Of a DNA stretch of 37,684 nt, positions 30,201 to 37,675 are shown in pieces. Each line of letters begins with the position of its first letter. The first letter of the stretch is position 1. This DNA is from an uncultured bacterium (GTDB lineage Bacteria; Actinomycetota; Actinomycetes; S36-B12; CAIYMF01), in assembly GCA_903927265.1 (NCBI GenBank), contig CAIYMF010000166.1:1-37684 (forward strand), in the 5' to 3' direction. The notes beneath the pieces were generated by a model that was not told the origin of the DNA, ran no database searches, and worked only from the letters and a program-made list of their open reading frames with translations. Position numbers and translations under genes: made by a program.

Positions 30201-31020
30201 CGGAATGAGTCATCGCGGCCGAGTGACCCGACGCGATTTATTGCTCACGATCGCCGATCTCGATCGGTGGTCGCGTGCTGCACGGTCGGCAGGCTCCTCT
30301 CGGTCAGCACGTAAGAGTGTCGAGGGCGTCGAGTCGCAACTCACTCTCGATCTCGGTGATTGCCCGGAAGAGGTCACAGTGAGCGGACTGCCCGAACTCA
30401 CCGCCCACGAGCGAGTGCAGGCCGAACTTCAGGTACTCGGTCTCGATGTCAGCAGTCATGTGCTCGACCCGTATTTGCCGCTGATGCGCGCACTGCAGGT
30501 AGCGCGCGCACGTGATCTAGTGCGTACCCGATCGCGCCAGCAGGTGCTGGTCGCCGGAGTAAAGGTCGCCACGCAGACACCGCCGGTACGTTCAGGACGC
30601 CGAGTCATCTTCCTGACCCTCGACGATGCCACCGGTCCGGTTGATGCCACGTTCTTTGACGATGCGCAGGGCCCCTACGCCGAGACGGTCTTTCATTCCT
30701 GGCTCCTGATCGTGCGCGGCGAGATACGTCGTACTGGGCCGCGTGGGGTATCGGTGCGAGCCACGGGCTGCTGGGAACTGCCGATGGTCGATGCACTCTG
30801 GCGATCTGAGGGGTTGGCCGAGGTGCAAGCGCTCCTCAGTACACGCGACGATCCCGATCAGAGCACTCCGGCGAGCCGACGAGTCTTGGTTCATCCCAGC
30901 GGATTCCGGCAGTCGCCCTACGCCGATTTGGCACCGGCGGGTACCTCAGTGCGATCCGGAGCCCCGGGTGCGCCGCCGGGCAAGGTGTGGCACTCCAGCC
31001 CGGGCAGCAGCGGATGGTGA
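27262..31020 (+). CDS. dnaE2: Error-prone DNA polymerase III alpha subunit DnaE2
   Basis: The 1252-residue protein is a C-family polymerase for damage-induced translesion synthesis. It has an N-terminal PHP domain (FVHLHVASGHSMRHGASSP ... ALALTDRDTLGGAVQF), the catalytic palm with P476-D-I-D-I-D481, the third aspartate in FLKLDVLGL (D634), a finger region RRMGSPEGQSAARDWYY, and a C-terminal OB fold (VLVAGVKVATQTPPVRSGRRVIFLTLDDATGPVDATFF). The end PPGKVWHSSPGSSGW is typical. It is somewhat longer than most DnaE2 proteins. GTG 27262 follows the HEPN stop by 3 bp. The stop codon lies inside the first unit of a 12-bp tandem repeat. SOS control through the upstream LexA box is likely. Confidence 0.95.
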   Translation: MVTTDPFVHLHVASGHSMRHGASSPSVLVARAAELGQTALALTDRDTLGGAVQFLLACREAGIRPLLGVDLAVMAVANSTTSATLDTATRRRSPVRGGSDVDPRHPRVVLLARGARGWAALCRIVSVAHQADPPVLTLDRIAAVLDRHALEGSLTVLLGVESEVARAIRARRPDSAAAALRPWREVFGSEVRLEVVSHRARDSSLAVSDLEGAMSRGLPLSTAAAARVLGFAREQNVGAVLTNAVRHVDPQSARVVDLLDAVRRLVPLDSRHLDRANAEGHLKSGPAMARIAEEVCASAGLDPHDVARLLADTRELAQRCVLDPVTDVGLGDLHVPELDVLLDPSSVQRGVPARHSERRRDPVHVAAEAVRADAVLRARCEQGLARRGYDHGPLRREARQRLDDELDVFATLGFAGYVLTVAEVVDLIVARGIRVAARGSGAGSFVAHLLGISGVDPLEHGLLMERFCSTLRRSLPDIDIDVESARRPEIYEAILERFGTDRVACVAMYDTYRVRHAVRDVGAALGMPPSEVDAFAKAFPHVRARQARAALADLPELRRSGFGRLAAQGRLDGFLDLVEALDGLPRHIALHPCGVLLSDASLLDRTPVQASAAGFPMSPFDKDDVEELGFLKLDVLGLRMQSAMAHAIDEVARVDGVAVVGTGGATLLPDGRIDLDALPRDDDATFELIRSTRTLGCFQIESPGQRELLGKFAPETFGDLIIDISLFRPGPVKSDMVTPFLHARQGWSMPTYLHDDLKPVLAETRGVVVFHEQVMHIVSITTGCSLAEADDVRRRMGSPEGQSAARDWYYPAALARGYTLPTVEAFWDVLAAFASFGFCKAHAAAFALPTYQSAWLKAHHPAAFLAGVLTHDPGMYPKRLILDDARHCGVEVLGLDVNRSGAEYHVERIGEASEDATYGIRLALNEVRGISDDEVERIVAGQSYASLADFWHRAGVSRPVAERLVVIGAFDSLHSIIDSTGMSHRGRVTRRDLLLTIADLDRWSRAARSAGSSRSARKSVEGVESQLTLDLGDCPEEVTVSGLPELTAHERVQAELQVLGLDVSSHVLDPYLPLMRALQVARARDLVRTRSRQQVLVAGVKVATQTPPVRSGRRVIFLTLDDATGPVDATFFDDAQGPYAETVFHSWLLIVRGEIRRTGPRGVSVRATGCWELPMVDALWRSEGLAEVQALLSTRDDPDQSTPASRRVLVHPSGFRQSPYADLAPAGTSVRSGAPGAPPGKVWHSSPGSSGW

Positions 31021-31080
31021 GCGGGATGGTGAGTTGGATGGTGAGCTGGATGGTGAACTGCAGGGTGAGCTGCAGGGTGA
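31009..31080 (+). repeat. 12-bp minisatellite, six units, at the dnaE2-dinB junction
   Basis: Six contiguous 12-mers end in GGATGGTGA or CAGGGTGA: units at 31009, 31021, 31033, 31045, 31057 and 31069. The first contains the dnaE2 stop. In the dinB frame the array would encode Asp/Gln-Gly-Glu-Leu repeats, but no ATG or GTG start is available there. In another frame four units begin ATGGTGA, giving repeated start codons. Confidence 0.9.
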
Positions 31081-31136
31081 GCACTGCGCGGCGACACACG
31101 CTGAAACTCGCTGCGAGCGGCAGGATGGGTTCGTGA
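31026..31136 (+). CDS. Small repeat-encoded ORF between dnaE2 and dinB
   Basis: ATG 31026 opens a 36-residue frame, beginning MVSWMVSWMVNC and ending RMGS, whose TGA overlaps the dinB GTG (GTGA). It starts 5 nt after the dnaE2 stop and runs through the minisatellite. It could couple dinB translation to dnaE2. No homologue is recognised; it may be an accidental frame. Confidence 0.3.
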   Translation: MVSWMVSWMVNCRVSCRVSTARRHTLKLAASGRMGS

Positions 31137-32371
31137 GCCGAAGTCAGATCCGACGCGGCGCCCGGCCCGAAGGGCTTGGCACTGACGATGACGGCTGCAC
31201 CGTGCTGCATGTCGACATGGACGCATTCTTTGCGTCGGTCGAACTGCGACATCGGCCGGAGTTGCGCGGGCTTCCACTGGTTGTCGGTGGGCAAAGCGGT
31301 CGAGGGGTTGTGCTCGCTGCCACCTACGAAGCGCGTCGATTCGGAATCCACTCGGCGATGCCCATGTCGCGTGCACGACGGCTGTGTGCCGACTTGGTGA
31401 TCGTTCCGCCCGATCACCACAGTTACACCGAGGTGAGCGCCAGCGTCATGGCATTGTTCGCCAGCATCACTCCACTGGTCGAACCACTCTCACTTGATGA
31501 AGCATTCCTTGATGTGTCCGGTGCGGTACGCCGCATCGGATCACCAGCTCACATCGGCGAACTGTTGCGCGCACGCGTTCACGATGAGCAAGGCATTACC
31601 TGTTCAGTGGGAGTTGCCAGTTCGAAGTTTGTGGCCAAGCTTGCCTCAACACGTGCCAAACCCGATGGGCTCCTTGTCGTGCCTACTGACGAGGTCATCG
31701 CATTCCTGCACCCACTTCCAGTCGATGCACTCTGGGGAGTCGGTGAGCGCACGGAAGAGCAACTGCACCGACTTGGTTTGCTCACGGTGGGCGATATCGC
31801 GCACACCCCCGAATCAACGCTGCAGCGTGCACTCGGAAAATCCCTCGGAGCCCATCTGTACGCCCTGTCGTGGGGACGCGACCCCCGCACCGTGTCGCCC
31901 CACGAGTCGGAGAAGAGCATCAGCAATGAAGAAACATTCGCCAGTGATGTTGATGATCCAGCAATTATTCGACGTGAACTGCTGCGCTTAGCCGAGCAGG
32001 TAGCCCGCCGATTGCGCGCGGCGGGAGTCGTGGGTCGCACCGTCAGCCTCAAAGTGCGATTTGCCGATTTCACCACCATTACCCGCAGTCGAACACTGCC
32101 TGAGCCCACCGATGTGGCGCGCGATCTCTACTCCACGACGGTGCAGTTGTACGAGGCTCTCGGTTTGCAGCGGGCCAGATTGAGGCTGGTCGGAGTGCGA
32201 GTTGAGGGTTTGCTTGACGCCGATGATGCTCCCGAGCAGTTACTGCTCGATGCTCCTGAACATGGCTGGCGCGATGCTGAGCGGGCCGCCGATGCGGCAA
32301 CTCGCCGTTTCGGGCGCGGCGCGGTGATTCCAGCGCGACTGGTGACCCCTCACGAGCAGGCAGACGAGTGA
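31133..32371 (+). CDS. dinB: DNA polymerase IV (Y family, DinB)
   Basis: The 412-residue protein keeps all catalytic features of Pol IV: VLHVDMDAFFASVE with D28 and steric-gate F33, and SLDEAFLDV with D122-E123. It also has the HhH segment ALWGVGERTEEQLHRLGLLTVGDIAHTP and a little-finger domain, plus the actinobacterial C-terminal tail with EQLLLDAPEHGW, a possible clamp-binding motif. It is therefore an active polymerase, not the inactive ImuB usually linked to DnaE2. GTG 31133 has AGGA 7 nt upstream. It lies 112 bp after dnaE2, on the same strand. Confidence 0.93.
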   Translation: MSRSQIRRGARPEGLGTDDDGCTVLHVDMDAFFASVELRHRPELRGLPLVVGGQSGRGVVLAATYEARRFGIHSAMPMSRARRLCADLVIVPPDHHSYTEVSASVMALFASITPLVEPLSLDEAFLDVSGAVRRIGSPAHIGELLRARVHDEQGITCSVGVASSKFVAKLASTRAKPDGLLVVPTDEVIAFLHPLPVDALWGVGERTEEQLHRLGLLTVGDIAHTPESTLQRALGKSLGAHLYALSWGRDPRTVSPHESEKSISNEETFASDVDDPAIIRRELLRLAEQVARRLRAAGVVGRTVSLKVRFADFTTITRSRTLPEPTDVARDLYSTTVQLYEALGLQRARLRLVGVRVEGLLDADDAPEQLLLDAPEHGWRDAERAADAATRRFGRGAVIPARLVTPHEQADE

Positions 32372-32582
32372 GGCGCTGTCCCCCACTCGGCCGACCTGAG
32401 AGGGTGCGTTCGGGAACCTCACGGCGGCTCGGGACGTCTTTGTGGTTAAGGACTGGCGTTCAGCGTCTTCGGGACTCATAATCTGTGAGAGCCTTCCAGT
32501 TCCCCACCGGGGACTTGAGGGGTCTAGTCTGATACAGACGAACACGGTCGATTCGATATGCGGCAGAAGCGAGGAGGTTCCC
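32372..32582. other. Intergenic region upstream of the DUF3040 gene
   Basis: This 211-bp gap holds a TATAAT-like CATAAT (32477-32482) and a small inverted repeat GTCTG-ATA-CAGAC (32527-32539). GAGGAGG (32571-32577) is the DUF3040 ribosome binding site. A promoter for DUF3040 probably lies here, but I cannot fix it. No convincing terminator for dinB is seen. Confidence 0.4.
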
Positions 32583-32966
32583 GTGCCACTTTCTGAGCAT
32601 GAGCAGCGACTGCTCGAGCAGATGGAACGTGCCCTCTATGCCGAGGATCCCAAGTTTGCGTCCAGTCTGAGAGACGGCTCCGGGCGCCGTGGTAATCGTC
32701 GTCACGTGGCCATCGGGGTGCTCGGTCTCATCGCCGGCGTTGGGCTGCTCGTCGCCGGCGTTGCGATGAGTCAGCCGCTGGTGGGCGTCGTCGGATTCAT
32801 CCTGATGCTCGGTGGCGCCTTCCTGGCCATCCGCGCGCTGCGAGCGCCAGCCCCTGAAGAAACCACGGACGAGACCACGGCACCGCAGGCCGGTAAGCAG
32901 AAGCAGTCCGGTGGTTTCATGAACCGCGTTGAAGATCGCTGGAACCGTCGCCGCGACGAGCAGTGA
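32583..32966 (+). CDS. DUF3040 family membrane protein
   Basis: The 127-residue protein opens with PLSEHEQRLLEQMERALYAEDPKFASSLR, the DUF3040 signature, then two hydrophobic spans (about 43-63 and 67-86) and a charged C-terminal tail. Function is unknown; in actinobacteria it is typically found near dinB and the mraZ/division cluster. GAGGAGG 5 nt before GTG 32583 fixes the start. Its end lies 1 bp from the convergent transglutaminase gene. Confidence 0.9.
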   Translation: MPLSEHEQRLLEQMERALYAEDPKFASSLRDGSGRRGNRRHVAIGVLGLIAGVGLLVAGVAMSQPLVGVVGFILMLGGAFLAIRALRAPAPEETTDETTAPQAGKQKQSGGFMNRVEDRWNRRRDEQ

Positions 32967-32967
32967 C

Positions 32968-35268
32968 CTACCAGCGTCCTGCGTATTCCCTCTCTTGAAG
33001 TCCCTCGTTATCTGAGGGCGTTTCGCGCGGTCGTGACCTCTGTCGGCGAGCACTGGGTGGAAACAGGATGGCCGCCCATCGTGCTCCACCGCGCGTCTGG
33101 TGGCGAAGAGCCTGACGAATGATCCGAAGGTCATCGTGCACCGACGTCGTCGCACCCGACTGCGTCGATCCCGGGGCTCGGTAGGCGGCCGTTTCGGTTC
33201 CTGCGACCAGTCGATTGACAGCCGCAACTGCGTCAGGCGAGAACGACAGGCTGGTCACCAGTCGCCGGCCCGCTTGGCGAGGAGTCTCGCTGGCCGACCA
33301 GGTCCGGCCGTAGTCAATCACGCTGTCGCGTAGTTCAGCCCACGCGCCTCTCGCCAACTCGTCGTGAGCGCTGCTGTGAAGTCGTGATCGACGTCGGTAC
33401 GAGCGCACGAGCAGGGGCAGGGCGAGAACAAGCAATGCCAGTGCGCTCACCGCAACAAGTAACAGCCATCCCGCACTCACGCCGGACGAGTTCGACGATG
33501 AGGTACCTCGGTCGGCTCGGTCGGCTGCGCTGGCGCGTGGATCACGTGGGCTCGCTGTCGATGAACTCGTTGCCGATGGTGCGGAGGTCGGTTCGTTGCC
33601 CGACGTCGCCGGGGCATAGGCAGGAGTGGTGATCGTCGAACCGTCACCACTGCGAGGTGTGGGTTCAAACCGCGTCCATCCGGTTCCTGGAATCCACAGT
33701 TCTGGCCAGGCGTGAGCATCATGTGATGACACCGACCATGTTCCCGGTGAAACCGCGCGACCAGGTGCAAAGCCCACGGCAACGCGAGCAGGGATTCCTT
33801 GTGAGCGCGCCATGAGCGCCATAGCGGCAGCAAACTGCTCGCAGTACCCGACTCGTTCAGTGAGGAATTGTTCAAGGTAGGTCGAGTCGCTTCCACTGCG
33901 CACGCTGGTGGAGTAGCGGAAATTGGTGCGGAACCACTGCTGCAGTCGGATGGCCTTGTCGAAGGAGTTGTCGGTTCCAGCGGTGATTGATTGGGCAAGT
34001 GAGGCAACCGATGCCGGCGCCTCGGAGTTTGTCGAGATTGTGGGGCTTGAGCCGATTCCGGCTCGCGCACCCGCGCGAATTGCCTCAGCGTCACTGCCGA
34101 GATCGAGAGCGTTGACGGTGTAGACGGTGTTCGCGCTCGAGAATTGCTCAGAGAATACGGTCAGCGTGGTGGGGTCGACATACCAACCGCCGCCAATCGT
34201 TTGGCGTACTGCCGGATAAGGCTGTGGCAGGTAGGGACCGGTGAGCGCACCGACCCGAATTGTGTAACTGCGCTCGGGATGGCTGGTCTGCCATGCAAGT
34301 CCGTCGACGGTCGTGGGCATGCCTGCGTTGAGTTCGTTTGACGCGTTAGGAACGAAAGGTGATGCGGTCCACTGGTTTCCATCGAACGTGTCGAGGGCGA
34401 CGAGGCGCAGATACGGTGCTTGGGCTGCTCCGGAAGTGACTGTCAGCAGCTCGCGATTGGAGGAATCGAGGTAGTCGCGTTTGAGCGACACCAGCGGGTT
34501 GACGCTCACGCCCGCAATGTTCGCGCCGCCGCCTCCTCCGGTACCTCGCCCCAACAATGGTTCGCCGAAGGCGGGCACGACCACAGGAACAACGAGAGCA
34601 AGCAGGATGGCCACCGCGCCAGCGCGTCGGGCCCCCGATCCCGCGCGCAGACCCGACCCCGAGTCTTCGAGCACGGCTCCCCATTCGCGCGTGGAGTAGC
34701 GGGAGTCGGTAGCGAGGATGAGTAGCCACCCGGTGGCGCCCGGAAGGAAACACCACCAGGGAGTGCCTCCGGAGATCACCGACACCGGAACCATGAGCAG
34801 CGCAAGGAGGGGTAGACCTGCCAGCGCGGGCGAGCGCAGTGTCACTGCAGAGACATCCACCAGGATCGCAATGAGGGCGATACCTCCCATGAGCAGCACA
34901 GTGAGACCGGCACTCACAGGAACCGGCGGTGCGTACTGCGCAATGGAAGCGAGTCCGTCGATCGCGACGGCCCGGAGGTCGTCAATGGTGTTGCTCGTTG
35001 GCACCACTCCACCCCAGAGGTCGCCGCGCACGTAGAGCCAGCAGGCGAGGAGTACCGCACCGGCGCCTTGGGCGAGGGGGGTGAGTACGAGCGGCCAATG
35101 AATAGTGCGGGCGACGAACCCCACCAACGCCACCATGGCAATGGTGGCGAGCACCGGCGGGTACCACTGCCAATCTCCGAATAGAGGCCACAGTGCCAGG
35201 GCGCCGAGTGCGGTGGCGATGGCCGCAATGAGGGTGAAGCGAGCGCCCGTTACCCCCTGCGGATTCAT
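32968..35268 (-). CDS. Membrane transglutaminase-like protein (TgpA family)
   Basis: The 766-residue protein has an N-terminal block of membrane spans (about residues 10-235), an extracytoplasmic region, a transglutaminase core with C476 (ERVGYCEQFAAAMALMARSQGIPARVAVGF), H519 (DAHAWPELWIPGTGW) and the acidic E535 (RFEPTP), a Ser/Thr/Ala-rich linker, another span (about 605-630) and a C-terminal DUF4129-like domain. The family acts on proteins or peptidoglycan-linked peptides outside the membrane; the substrate is unknown. ATG 35268 overlaps the DUF58 stop (ATGA) and has AGGAG upstream. It is last in the MoxR-DUF58-transglutaminase operon. Confidence 0.92.
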   Translation of the reverse strand: MNPQGVTGARFTLIAAIATALGALALWPLFGDWQWYPPVLATIAMVALVGFVARTIHWPLVLTPLAQGAGAVLLACWLYVRGDLWGGVVPTSNTIDDLRAVAIDGLASIAQYAPPVPVSAGLTVLLMGGIALIAILVDVSAVTLRSPALAGLPLLALLMVPVSVISGGTPWWCFLPGATGWLLILATDSRYSTREWGAVLEDSGSGLRAGSGARRAGAVAILLALVVPVVVPAFGEPLLGRGTGGGGGANIAGVSVNPLVSLKRDYLDSSNRELLTVTSGAAQAPYLRLVALDTFDGNQWTASPFVPNASNELNAGMPTTVDGLAWQTSHPERSYTIRVGALTGPYLPQPYPAVRQTIGGGWYVDPTTLTVFSEQFSSANTVYTVNALDLGSDAEAIRAGARAGIGSSPTISTNSEAPASVASLAQSITAGTDNSFDKAIRLQQWFRTNFRYSTSVRSGSDSTYLEQFLTERVGYCEQFAAAMALMARSQGIPARVAVGFAPGRAVSPGTWSVSSHDAHAWPELWIPGTGWTRFEPTPRSGDGSTITTPAYAPATSGNEPTSAPSATSSSTASPRDPRASAADRADRGTSSSNSSGVSAGWLLLVAVSALALLVLALPLLVRSYRRRSRLHSSAHDELARGAWAELRDSVIDYGRTWSASETPRQAGRRLVTSLSFSPDAVAAVNRLVAGTETAAYRAPGSTQSGATTSVHDDLRIIRQALRHQTRGGARWAAILFPPSARRQRSRPRETPSDNEGLQEREYAGRW

Positions 35269-36578
35269 CGCAGCACTCCTGAAGCCAGCGGTATCGAGAG
35301 CCCCTCCCATGCCGCGACCAGTCGAGCGTCATCATCGGCTCGACGAAGCACAGAATCGCTGAGCAGTCGGTCGGGTGAGAGTACGGCGCTACGCCAACCG
35401 TGCGACGACAGGAGTGCGGCTGATGTCGGTGCCGGGGTGATGAGCGAATCGGTTGACCATGAGAGCGGATCAACGATGAGGCAGGCGGCCACGCCTCCCG
35501 CTCCGCGAAGACTTCCCAGGATTTGGGCATCCGCCGGACTTAGATCGCTCACGATCGCCAGCAATGTGCCATCGGAAATTGCACGGCGCAGTGCCGCTGA
35601 GTCTGAGAGCGTTCGATTGCTGCCAGAGAGATGCGAGGAAACGTCCGACAGCTCAACTATTGCCAGCGAATCGAGGAGTACACCTTCGGCGTCGCCGTCG
35701 GGCTCGCAGTGGGCGATGGTCAGCGCATCGGTATCAACCACGCGTACCTGGAGTCCGTGTCGGATGAGGTTGAGCGCCGCACTGGCTGCGGCACTCACCG
35801 CCGTTTCGAAACTCGAGTCGGGAAAAGAGCCGCGGTGTGACGATGCGCGTCGATCAAGCAAGATCGTCGCGGTGGTGCGCCACGGCTGCTCTTCACGGCG
35901 CACCATCAACTCGCCAGCACGCGCGGTTGCGCGCCAATGAACCCGTCGGAGTTCGTCGCCGATGCGGTACATCCGAGGAATCACGTCATCATCGCCCGAG
36001 TGTGCGATGGACCGAGACTCACTATCGCCGCGGCCACCCCACATTCCCGCGAGTGTGCTGGGTGGAAGCGGAACGACGTGGGGCGTCACAATGACGGTGT
36101 CGGTTGCGGTGAACGAGCGTTGCACTTCGCACAAACCGAAGGGGTCTCGCAAGGTGAGTTGAACGGGGCCGACGGTGTATCGACCGCGCGCATTTCCAGT
36201 CAGTGCCGTGCCGAGGTCGCGGCGGCCACCTGATTCGAGTCGGTCGATGACGATGCGCGAGGTGGTGCCGAGTGCGTCAGGCACAGCGTCTTCGACGAGT
36301 AGTAGTCCGCTCGCGAAGTTCGATGAATTCTCGAGTCGAACCAGGGCAGTCGTCGAGGTGCCGACAGCGATTCGTGGTGAGCCCACACCGCGAGCGCAGG
36401 TGAGTCGGTAGCGCGTGCGAACAACGAGCGCGGCGCACACAAGCGGCAGGGCCACGGCGAGAATGCCCACGCTGAGGAGATCGTGTTGACCCAGCAGCCA
36501 CGCAAGAAACAGCACGGCAATTCCGGACACGGCCACGGTTCGACCACGAACCGTCAGCCCTCGCAGTGCCTCACCCAT
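35265..36578 (-). CDS. DUF58 domain protein
   Basis: The 437-residue protein has two N-terminal membrane spans (about 13-55), a beta-rich segment with RGRYTVGPVQLTLRDPFGL, and the DUF58 core DVIPRMYRIGDELRRVHWRATARAGELMVRREEQPWRTTATILLDRR, followed by a vWA-like region. DUF58 proteins are regularly encoded with MoxR ATPases and transglutaminases, as here. The start is 5 bp after the MoxR stop; the end overlaps the transglutaminase start. Molecular function is not established. Confidence 0.92.
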   Translation of the reverse strand: MGEALRGLTVRGRTVAVSGIAVLFLAWLLGQHDLLSVGILAVALPLVCAALVVRTRYRLTCARGVGSPRIAVGTSTTALVRLENSSNFASGLLLVEDAVPDALGTTSRIVIDRLESGGRRDLGTALTGNARGRYTVGPVQLTLRDPFGLCEVQRSFTATDTVIVTPHVVPLPPSTLAGMWGGRGDSESRSIAHSGDDDVIPRMYRIGDELRRVHWRATARAGELMVRREEQPWRTTATILLDRRASSHRGSFPDSSFETAVSAAASAALNLIRHGLQVRVVDTDALTIAHCEPDGDAEGVLLDSLAIVELSDVSSHLSGSNRTLSDSAALRRAISDGTLLAIVSDLSPADAQILGSLRGAGGVAACLIVDPLSWSTDSLITPAPTSAALLSSHGWRSAVLSPDRLLSDSVLRRADDDARLVAAWEGLSIPLASGVLR

Positions 36579-36583
36579 GTCGG

Positions 36584-37675
36584 TTACGTAGCAACCGGAA
36601 CGCGTGCGAGTAGGTCAGTGACGATTGCTTCGGGAGTGCGGCGTGCCACGGCGGCTTCGGCGGTGAGCAGAAGTCGATGGGCGAGAACTGGGATAGCGAG
36701 TGACTTGATGTCGTCGGGAAGTACGTGATCGCGACCAGCAAGTGCAGCAGCGGCCTTCGAAGCGCGCACAAGATGTAGGGTCGCGCGCGGTGAGGCGCCC
36801 AGACGCAAGTCGGGAGAGGTACGAGTCGCGGCGACGAGATCGACGGCGTAGCGACGGATTGGCGCCGACACATGAATTGATCGCACCAACTCGACCAGTC
36901 GCGAAAGTTCGGCGGCATCGGCTACGGGTACCACCCGTTCAAGAGGTTCGGCGCCAGCGTGTGAGTTGAGCATGTCCATCTCAGCATTGACGCTGGGGTA
37001 CCCCATGGCGATGCGCGCCATGAAGCGATCGCGCTGCGCTTCAGGAAGTGGGTAGGTGCCTTCCATGTCGATCGGATTCTGTGTCGCGATGACCATGAAC
37101 GGTGAGGTGAGTCGGTAAGTAGTTCCATCGACTGTGACCTGCTGCTCTTCCATGCATTCAAGAAGCGCGGACTGTGTCTTGGGCGATGCCCGGTTGATTT
37201 CGTCACCGAGCACGATGTTGGCGAAAACGGCACCGGGCCGGAATTCGAAGTGTCGAGTCTCCTGATTAAAGACGCTGACGCCGGTGACATCGCCGGGAAG
37301 GAGGTCAGGCGTGAACTGGATTCGTTGCATCGAACAGTCGATTGATCGCGCGAGTGCCTTCGCGAGCATCGTCTTTCCGACCCCGGGTACATCTTCGATC
37401 AGTAGGTGGCCTTCGGCGAGTAGCACAGTGACGGCCAGACGCACGGTGTCGCTCTTGCCCTCGATCACCGAGGCGACGGATGAGCGGATGGTTTCGGCGG
37501 CTGCCGCGACGGTAGTCGCGTCTGTGGGGGATGTGGCGACGGAAGTCGCGTCTGTGGGGGATGTGGCGACGGTAGTCGCGTCTGTGGGGGATGCGGTCAC
37601 CCCCCGATTGTCACCCGAGACCGGCTCTGCCGCGAACCTGACCCCACTCCCGGAGGCCGAACGGGTGGGCGGCAC
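36584..37675 (-). CDS. MoxR-family AAA ATPase
   Basis: From GTG 37675 the protein is 363 residues. The AAA core has Walker A EDVPGVGKTMLAKALA, Walker B ANIVLGDEINRASPKTQSALLECMEEQQVTVDG, sensor 1 VIATQNPIDMEGTYPLPEAQRDRFM and a C-terminal lid domain. MoxR proteins act as chaperones for partner complexes, commonly with DUF58 and vWA proteins. The N-terminal 60 residues are low complexity and include three SPTDAT[T/S]VAT repeats encoded by a 30-bp tandem repeat. GTG 37600 is an alternative start: GACAAT lies 6 nt upstream, matching the leaderless spacing seen elsewhere but with a poor hexamer. The promoter for GTG 37675 would be outside the window. Confidence 0.92.
   Translation of the reverse strand: MPPTRSASGSGVRFAAEPVSGDNRGVTASPTDATTVATSPTDATSVATSPTDATTVAAAAETIRSSVASVIEGKSDTVRLAVTVLLAEGHLLIEDVPGVGKTMLAKALARSIDCSMQRIQFTPDLLPGDVTGVSVFNQETRHFEFRPGAVFANIVLGDEINRASPKTQSALLECMEEQQVTVDGTTYRLTSPFMVIATQNPIDMEGTYPLPEAQRDRFMARIAMGYPSVNAEMDMLNSHAGAEPLERVVPVADAAELSRLVELVRSIHVSAPIRRYAVDLVAATRTSPDLRLGASPRATLHLVRASKAAAALAGRDHVLPDDIKSLAIPVLAHRLLLTAEAAVARRTPEAIVTDLLARVPVAT
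37506..37595 (-). repeat. 30-bp tandem repeat, three units, in the MoxR N-terminus
   Basis: Units at 37506-37535, 37536-37565 and 37566-37595 differ at only a few bases (GGTAGTC versus GGAAGTC, final GTG versus GCG). Being a multiple of three, they encode a ten-residue repeat and copy-number change would not break the frame. Confidence 0.9.

Noticed and set aside
31009-31080. dinB start within the 12-bp repeats giving a DGEL-repeat N-terminus
   Set aside because: The dinB frame has only TTG/CTG codons there and no ATG or GTG; GTG 31133 has AGGA at good spacing.
31133-32371. Calling the Y-family protein ImuB
   Set aside because: ImuB lacks the catalytic acidic residues, whereas DMDAFFA and SLDEAFLDV are intact here and the C-terminal tail fits DinB.
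37506-37595. CRISPR array
   Set aside because: The 30-bp units are directly adjacent with no spacers and encode an in-frame peptide repeat in the MoxR gene; no cas genes are present.
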